DNA of 9,497 nt from CAJBVG01 sp044376465 (GTDB lineage Bacteria; Bacteroidota; Bacteroidia; Sphingobacteriales; Sphingobacteriaceae), in assembly GCA_044376465.1 (NCBI GenBank), contig JBILKW010000080.1, positions 1-9,497 of the forward strand. Reading direction: 5' to 3'. Positions 5,167-9,497 of the stretch are shown here, piece after piece (within the stretch, counting starts at the first letter, position 1; each line of letters starts with the position of its first letter). Below the pieces are notes generated by a model. The model did not search any database. It had not been told where the DNA came from and worked only from the letters and a program-made list of their open reading frames with translations. The position numbers and the translations under genes are program-made.

Positions 5167-6439
5167 GAAGTTTGTACTTTTCCATGTACGTTCTATACAA
5201 CTCCTTTTGTTTATTATCTAAATCAATGTTGGCTCCTTGTATAAAGGCCATGGTAATTTGTGAAGTTCTCATGTCTAAAATATCACCTTCAGAAATTACT
5301 AGGTTTGCATCTTTGCCAACTTCTACAGAACCTGTGGTTTTGTCGATGCCTAAAATTTTGGCAGCGTTAAGAGTGATGCTTTGTAATGCTTCTTCTTTTG
5401 TTAAGCCATATGCAGCTGTAGTGCCGGCTATGAATGGAAGGTTGCGTTGTTGCCAACTCCCATTAATACTTAAGGCATACAATACACCTTTTTCTTTTAA
5501 TATTTTTGCCACTTTGTAAGGCATGTCTACATCTTCGTCTTCGGTAGCGGGTAATGAATGTGGGTTTGTATATATAACCGAAACATTATGTTCTTTTAAA
5601 AAATCGGCAACCATGTATGCTTCTTGCGCGCCCAAAATTACAGGAGTAATTCCGTACGATTCTGCAAACAAAATGCTTGATGTAATTTCTTTAGCAGTAC
5701 CTGCACTTATAAATAATTTTCTAGAACCATTGAAAATACTTTTCATGGCTTCGAATTTCAAATTAGTGCTTGCTGGTTTATCTAATTGAGAATATGCTTT
5801 GGCTTCGTCGAAGAAACGTTTAATCATGGCCATGTTTTCTGCCGACTGTTTGCGTTGCTCATCTGCCGGTGCTGCCCACCATGCGTTGCGTACACGCATG
5901 CTTGGCCAGTTGAGTTGTGTTGCCACATCGATTTTGTAAGCAGCATCTTCCCAATTCCAACCATCTAATTTCATTACCGAAGAGGTGCCTGGTATAATGC
6001 CACCTTCTGGAACCGATAATGCTAATAGCACTCCGTTGGAGCGAACCGTTGGGATAATTTTAGAATCGGTATTGTATGCAATTACCGAACGAATGTTTGG
6101 ATTTAATTCACCAACCTCTGAGTAATCTAAGGTTGCACGAACGGCTTCAATTTCTTCTAAGCCCAATCTGCTATCCACACAAATTAAGCCAGGGTAAATG
6201 TGTTTACCTTTCAAATCAAGCACCTCTGCACCGCTTTCATTTACAGCATTGGTAGTAACTTCGGTTATTTTTCCATTATCAATTACCACATTTGCATTGT
6301 TTAAAACACTGCCGTTGCCAACATGTACGTTGGCGCTTTTCAGAATAATTTTTTTGCTCTGTTTAGTGGATTGCTTTTGAGCAAATACTTGCGTTACAAA
6401 AATTATGAAAACAAGTGCTAAGAATATATTTTTTTTCAT
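5162..6439 (-). CDS. Exported amidohydrolase-fold protein lacking the metal-binding residues
   Basis: This 425-residue protein starts with a Sec signal peptide (basic MKKN, hydrophobic core, VFA before Gln21), so it is predicted periplasmic. The rest follows the imidazolonepropionase-like amidohydrolase layout: an N-terminal beta segment (31-80), then a barrel, then LTLNAAKILGI and VGKDANLVI near the C-terminus (356-382). The positions that bind metal in active members are changed. The PGLIDxHxH motif reads PGLICVDSRL (Asp89 and Arg91 instead of the two His); the later His positions read FISAG and VILGAQ; the final Asp region reads SINGS. It is probably a non-catalytic paralogue or partner subunit. 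It follows the 992-residue homologue by 11 bp, almost certainly in one operon, and ends in the 5075-5166 hairpin. The blocks VRSNG, IIPGTSS and WPSMRVR align with blocks of both modules of the larger protein. Substrate unknown. Confidence 0.85.
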   Translation of the reverse strand: MKKNIFLALVFIIFVTQVFAQKQSTKQSKKIILKSANVHVGNGSVLNNANVVIDNGKITEVTTNAVNESGAEVLDLKGKHIYPGLICVDSRLGLEEIEAVRATLDYSEVGELNPNIRSVIAYNTDSKIIPTVRSNGVLLALSVPEGGIIPGTSSVMKLDGWNWEDAAYKIDVATQLNWPSMRVRNAWWAAPADEQRKQSAENMAMIKRFFDEAKAYSQLDKPASTNLKFEAMKSIFNGSRKLFISAGTAKEITSSILFAESYGITPVILGAQEAYMVADFLKEHNVSVIYTNPHSLPATEDEDVDMPYKVAKILKEKGVLYALSINGSWQQRNLPFIAGTTAAYGLTKEEALQSITLNAAKILGIDKTTGSVEVGKDANLVISEGDILDMRTSQITMAFIQGANIDLDNKQKELYRTYMEKYKLR

Positions 6440-6450
6440 GATGTTGCTAA

Positions 6451-9429
6451 TTAATAAATTGATTCAACTTCTGTATCGTCACAGTGATATAATTTTCTTT
6501 CTGGTTTGCCAGGTTTTTGTGTTGGCATTCCTAATTTTTTCTCAGTTAATAATTTCTGAATAATGCGTTCTTTTTCTATTCGCATAGCAACTCGCATAGC
6601 TTCATCTTTTTCAGCGTCAAAATAATCAATACCATCAACAAAGGTTTTTAATGGCTTTGCATAAATTGAAAGCGGATGATCATTCCATAAAACTAAATCA
6701 GCATCTTTACCTGCTTTAATACTTCCTACACGGTTATCAATGTGTAACATTTTGGCCGGATTTAAAGTAACTAACTTTAATGCTTGCTCTTCTGTAAGTC
6801 CTCCGTATTTAACAGTTTTAGCGGCTTCCTGATTTAACCTGCGCGCCATTTCTGCATCATCAGAATTTATAGAAACATTTAAACCTTCTTTCATCATAAT
6901 AGCTGCATTGTAAGGTATTGCATCTATTACTTCGTATTTATAAGCCCACCAATCTGAGAACGTAGAAGCATTAGCTCCATGTTGTTTCATTTTATCGGCT
7001 ACTTTGTATCCTTCTAAAATATGGGTGAATGTGTTTACGGGGAAATTGAACATCTCTGTAACTTTCATCAACATATTTATTTCTGATTGTACATAAGAGT
7101 GGCAAGTAATAAATCTTTTCTTGTTAAGTATTTCTACCAAGGCATCTAGCTCTAAATCTTTTCTCGCCGTTTTGTTTTTCTCGTATTCACGAGCACGTGT
7201 AAAGGCATCAATAAATACTTGCTCAACTCCCATACGTGTTTGCGGGAAACGCTCACGCTGATCCTCGCCCCAATTGCTTTGCTTCACGTTTTCGCCCAAT
7301 GCAAATTTTATAAATCCATCGGCACCTTCAAACTTTAACTCCTCTGCATTTTTTCCGTAGCGTAGTTTTATTAAGGCAGATTGACCACCTATTGGATTTG
7401 CAGACCCGTGCAGTAAATGAGAAGTAGTTACACCACCTGCTAATTGTCTATATATATTTATATCTTCAGGATTTAAGGCATCGCCAATTCTTACTTCAGA
7501 GGTTACGGATTGAGTACCTTCGTTAACTCCTCTACTAATTGCAATATGCGAGTGTTCGTCGATTATACCAGCAGTTACGTGTTTGCCTTTTCCATCAATA
7601 ATTTTTGCTGATGCATCGCTTAGGTTTTTTCCTACTTTCACAATTTTTCCTGCATCAATTAAAACGTCTGCATCCTCTAGTTTACCTTCAGCTTCGTTGG
7701 TCCAAACGGTTACATTTTTTATCAACCATTTTTGAGCAGTGGGTAAGCTTGGGCTTCCGTATGCAGCAAACGGATAAATAATATCACCAACCAAAGGTTT
7801 ATCTTTTTTCTCCTCTTTTTTCTGTTCTGCTTTCTCTGTATAAGTAGCAGTACGATTTGCAGTCCAATTTACAGGATTACTGTTTAAGCTTCCTTCGCCA
7901 GTAATTTTTATTCCGTTAGTGTTGTTGATGGTACCGCTTAAGCGAATTTTTGATTTAATAGTAGAATCGTTTGGTTGAAATACCATCGATATTAAATTTG
8001 AATTCCAACTAACACTTACTTTGGTTTTAGAACTATCGGCTGCAATGATGTTCCACTCTGGTTTATCTTTTGCACCACTAGCTTCTAGTTTGTATGAAAG
8101 GTTTTCTACTTGTAAAGTATAAGTACCTCTTACATCCATAGTTTTTTCACGCTCAATTACAAATTCATTTCCAGCAATCCAGTTACTTAAAATAATAGCT
8201 TCTTCGTCTTTAAAAATATTTCCAGTAGTAATAATGAAATTTGCTTTCATTCCTGCTTTTAGTTCGCCAACCATGTTGCTAGCATTTATCATTTGAGCAG
8301 GTACTTTTGTTAATGCATCTAATGCTTGAGCTTCCGAAAGTCCATTATTTATTGCTTTGCGTAAGTTTGGCCAAAAATCATTTACGTTTTTTAAATCGCT
8401 CGTAGTTATGGCAAATTTTATTTTTTCTTTTTCGAGGTAAGCTGCATTATAGGGTGCAAGCTCCCAGTGTTTCAACTCGTCTAATGCTACATATTTTGCA
8501 TCGTAATAATCTTCAACATCATATGCTTTAGGATAGTTTAAACTAATAATTAGGTTTGCATTTATTGCTTTTAACTCTTTTAAACGTTGATAATCGTTGC
8601 CATTAGTTTTATAAATAAAATTAGTACCAAATTCAGTCGCTATTTTTTGAGCTCTAAACACATCGTATAAATCGCCACACTCAAAAAACTTTGGTAAGTT
8701 TTTTTGTTTGTTGATGGCTTCGTAAGAAAAATTGGTTTCTGCATTATTTTTTGCATACCAATCGGCATCATAAAATGTTTGACGTAATAAAGCAATACTT
8801 CCCATAAGTGATGAAGGATAATCTTGCGAAGAAGTTCCTTTGCTAAATGAATAATGAGAACTCGCATCTGTTTTTAGAATTACTAAATTTTCATTGTCAT
8901 TATTAAGGTTTACAAAAACAGAAGTGCCTCTTGCAATTCCATCTTTCTGAAAACTTAACACGGCTCCAAAACCTTGCTCACGCATGCTTTCAGCCTTATC
9001 AGCATTTACGCTGAAATTTGTTTTTGCTTCATACTCTGCTTTAATTGCTTCGTTCCAATGGTACGCACCATTTTTATTTGATAAAAACTGCGGCCCACGA
9101 TTTTCATTTCTTGCTCTTTTTGCTTCAGGTAAGCCGTAAGAAGTATATATATCTATAAACGATGGATAAATGGTTTTGCCTTTGCAATCAATTACCACAG
9201 CTCCTTTTGGTGCTGCAATACCAGCTCCTATACTTTGTATAAGTCCCTTGTTTACTAATATTGTAGCATTTTCAATGGTCGTTCCGGAATTGGTCACCGC
9301 TTTCGCATTTATAAATGCATATAAATTCGGTTTTACATCTTTAACTCCATTTATCGGGAATGTTTCTTGAGCATTTGCCTCGAATAAATAGAAGATAGAA
9401 AACAGTAAAAAATAAAGTAATTTCTTCAT
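6451..9429 (-). CDS. Exported two-module amidohydrolase-family protein
   Basis: This 992-residue protein begins with a Sec signal peptide (residues 1-20, ANA before Gln21), so it is predicted periplasmic. Module 1 (about 36-430) has the amidohydrolase layout, but its metal motif is degenerate: YPSFIDIYTSYG has Tyr95 and Ser97 where His are expected. A beta-rich linker domain follows (about 430-530), then a charged segment (EKAEQKKEEKKDKP, 532-545). Module 2 (about 565-960) is intact: IIDEHSHIA with His626 and His628, GGVTTSHLLHGSANPIGGQ (665-683), FALGENVK (709-716), His777 in ITCHSYV, His803 in FTHILEG, and Asp857/Asp858 in INSDDAEM. It should therefore be a metal-dependent hydrolase of amide or cyclic-amide bonds; peptide-like substrates are possible but unproven. 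It is first in an operon with the smaller metal-site-less homologue 11 bp downstream. The gene is complete, starting 68 bp from the window edge. Confidence 0.88.
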   Translation of the reverse strand: MKKLLYFLLFSIFYLFEANAQETFPINGVKDVKPNLYAFINAKAVTNSGTTIENATILVNKGLIQSIGAGIAAPKGAVVIDCKGKTIYPSFIDIYTSYGLPEAKRARNENRGPQFLSNKNGAYHWNEAIKAEYEAKTNFSVNADKAESMREQGFGAVLSFQKDGIARGTSVFVNLNNDNENLVILKTDASSHYSFSKGTSSQDYPSSLMGSIALLRQTFYDADWYAKNNAETNFSYEAINKQKNLPKFFECGDLYDVFRAQKIATEFGTNFIYKTNGNDYQRLKELKAINANLIISLNYPKAYDVEDYYDAKYVALDELKHWELAPYNAAYLEKEKIKFAITTSDLKNVNDFWPNLRKAINNGLSEAQALDALTKVPAQMINASNMVGELKAGMKANFIITTGNIFKDEEAIILSNWIAGNEFVIEREKTMDVRGTYTLQVENLSYKLEASGAKDKPEWNIIAADSSKTKVSVSWNSNLISMVFQPNDSTIKSKIRLSGTINNTNGIKITGEGSLNSNPVNWTANRTATYTEKAEQKKEEKKDKPLVGDIIYPFAAYGSPSLPTAQKWLIKNVTVWTNEAEGKLEDADVLIDAGKIVKVGKNLSDASAKIIDGKGKHVTAGIIDEHSHIAISRGVNEGTQSVTSEVRIGDALNPEDINIYRQLAGGVTTSHLLHGSANPIGGQSALIKLRYGKNAEELKFEGADGFIKFALGENVKQSNWGEDQRERFPQTRMGVEQVFIDAFTRAREYEKNKTARKDLELDALVEILNKKRFITCHSYVQSEINMLMKVTEMFNFPVNTFTHILEGYKVADKMKQHGANASTFSDWWAYKYEVIDAIPYNAAIMMKEGLNVSINSDDAEMARRLNQEAAKTVKYGGLTEEQALKLVTLNPAKMLHIDNRVGSIKAGKDADLVLWNDHPLSIYAKPLKTFVDGIDYFDAEKDEAMRVAMRIEKERIIQKLLTEKKLGMPTQKPGKPERKLYHCDDTEVESIY

Positions 9430-9497
9430 GTGTTTAGATTGTTGGAATATCTAATATAAATATTATTCAAACCAAAATACAACGCCTTGTTTAAATC
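9430..9497 (-). promoter_or_regulatory. Upstream region of the amidohydrolase operon
   Basis: These 68 AT-rich bases precede the start codon of the 992-residue protein, so its promoter is probably here. The best -7-like sequence on the minus strand is TATATTAG (one mismatch to TAnnTTTG), with a TTG about 20 nt before it. This is weak evidence. No Shine-Dalgarno precedes the ATG, and I see no other element. Confidence 0.25.

Noticed and set aside
3912..9429. Histidine-utilisation cluster (HutG with HutI-like proteins)
   Set aside because: The amidohydrolase-fold proteins have signal peptides and two of three modules lack the metal site, there is no histidase or urocanase, and the arginase-fold gene is convergent to them, not co-directional.

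Overview
The window looks like chromosomal DNA of an AT-rich member of the Bacteroidota; I cannot resolve the class. Three things point there. None of the seven start codons has a recognisable Shine-Dalgarno sequence. Matches to the Bacteroidota -7 promoter element TAnnTTTG lie in some gaps. The gene families are also typical: a 23S-IVS-type four-helix-bundle protein, a Bacteroidota-style alanine dehydrogenase, a long formimidoylglutamase-like arginase-fold protein, and a pair of exported amidohydrolase-fold proteins.

Layout. Positions 1-610 hold a small four-helix-bundle gene (138-479, +) embedded in repeats built from the octamer TGCAAATG. An imperfect hairpin lies before it (1-81), a near-perfect direct repeat (13-34 and 472-493) brackets it, and a long hairpin with 36-bp arms (483-606) follows it. 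Next comes a leftward three-gene run: an SDR-family NAD(P)-dependent epimerase/reductase (2880-3839), tryptophan 2,3-dioxygenase (1882-2835) and an alanine dehydrogenase-like protein (609-1829). The gaps are 44 and 52 bp, so they may form one unit that ends at the 483-606 hairpin. A 72-bp divergent spacer (3840-3911) separates this run from a rightward arginase-fold gene (3912-5087). That gene converges on a leftward pair of exported amidohydrolase-fold genes: a two-module protein of 992 aa (6451-9429), then a one-module protein of 425 aa (5162-6439), 11 bp apart. The convergent junction is filled by a second 36-bp-arm hairpin (5075-5166) made of the related words TGCTAATG and TGCTAGTG.

Metabolic theme. 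Tryptophan 2,3-dioxygenase opens the kynurenine pathway, and kynureninase in that pathway releases L-alanine, which an alanine dehydrogenase could deaminate. Kynureninase and kynurenine formamidase are not in the window, so this link is inference. The arginase-fold protein and the amidohydrolases superficially recall histidine utilisation (HutG and HutI), but the amidohydrolases carry signal peptides and so do not fit cytoplasmic imidazolonepropionase.

Most notable observations. (i) Both convergent gene junctions are occupied by hairpins of the same architecture (36-bp arms, 35/36 paired, stops in all three frames) but with different word variants. At 5075-5166 the repeat itself supplies the stop codons of both neighbouring genes. 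(ii) The four-helix-bundle gene is bracketed by this repeat family, like a small cassette. (iii) Of three amidohydrolase-type modules in the exported pair, two have lost the metal-binding residues and only the C-terminal module of the large protein keeps them. (iv) The alanine dehydrogenase-like and formimidoylglutamase-like proteins each lack one residue considered catalytic or metal-binding in the classical enzymes.
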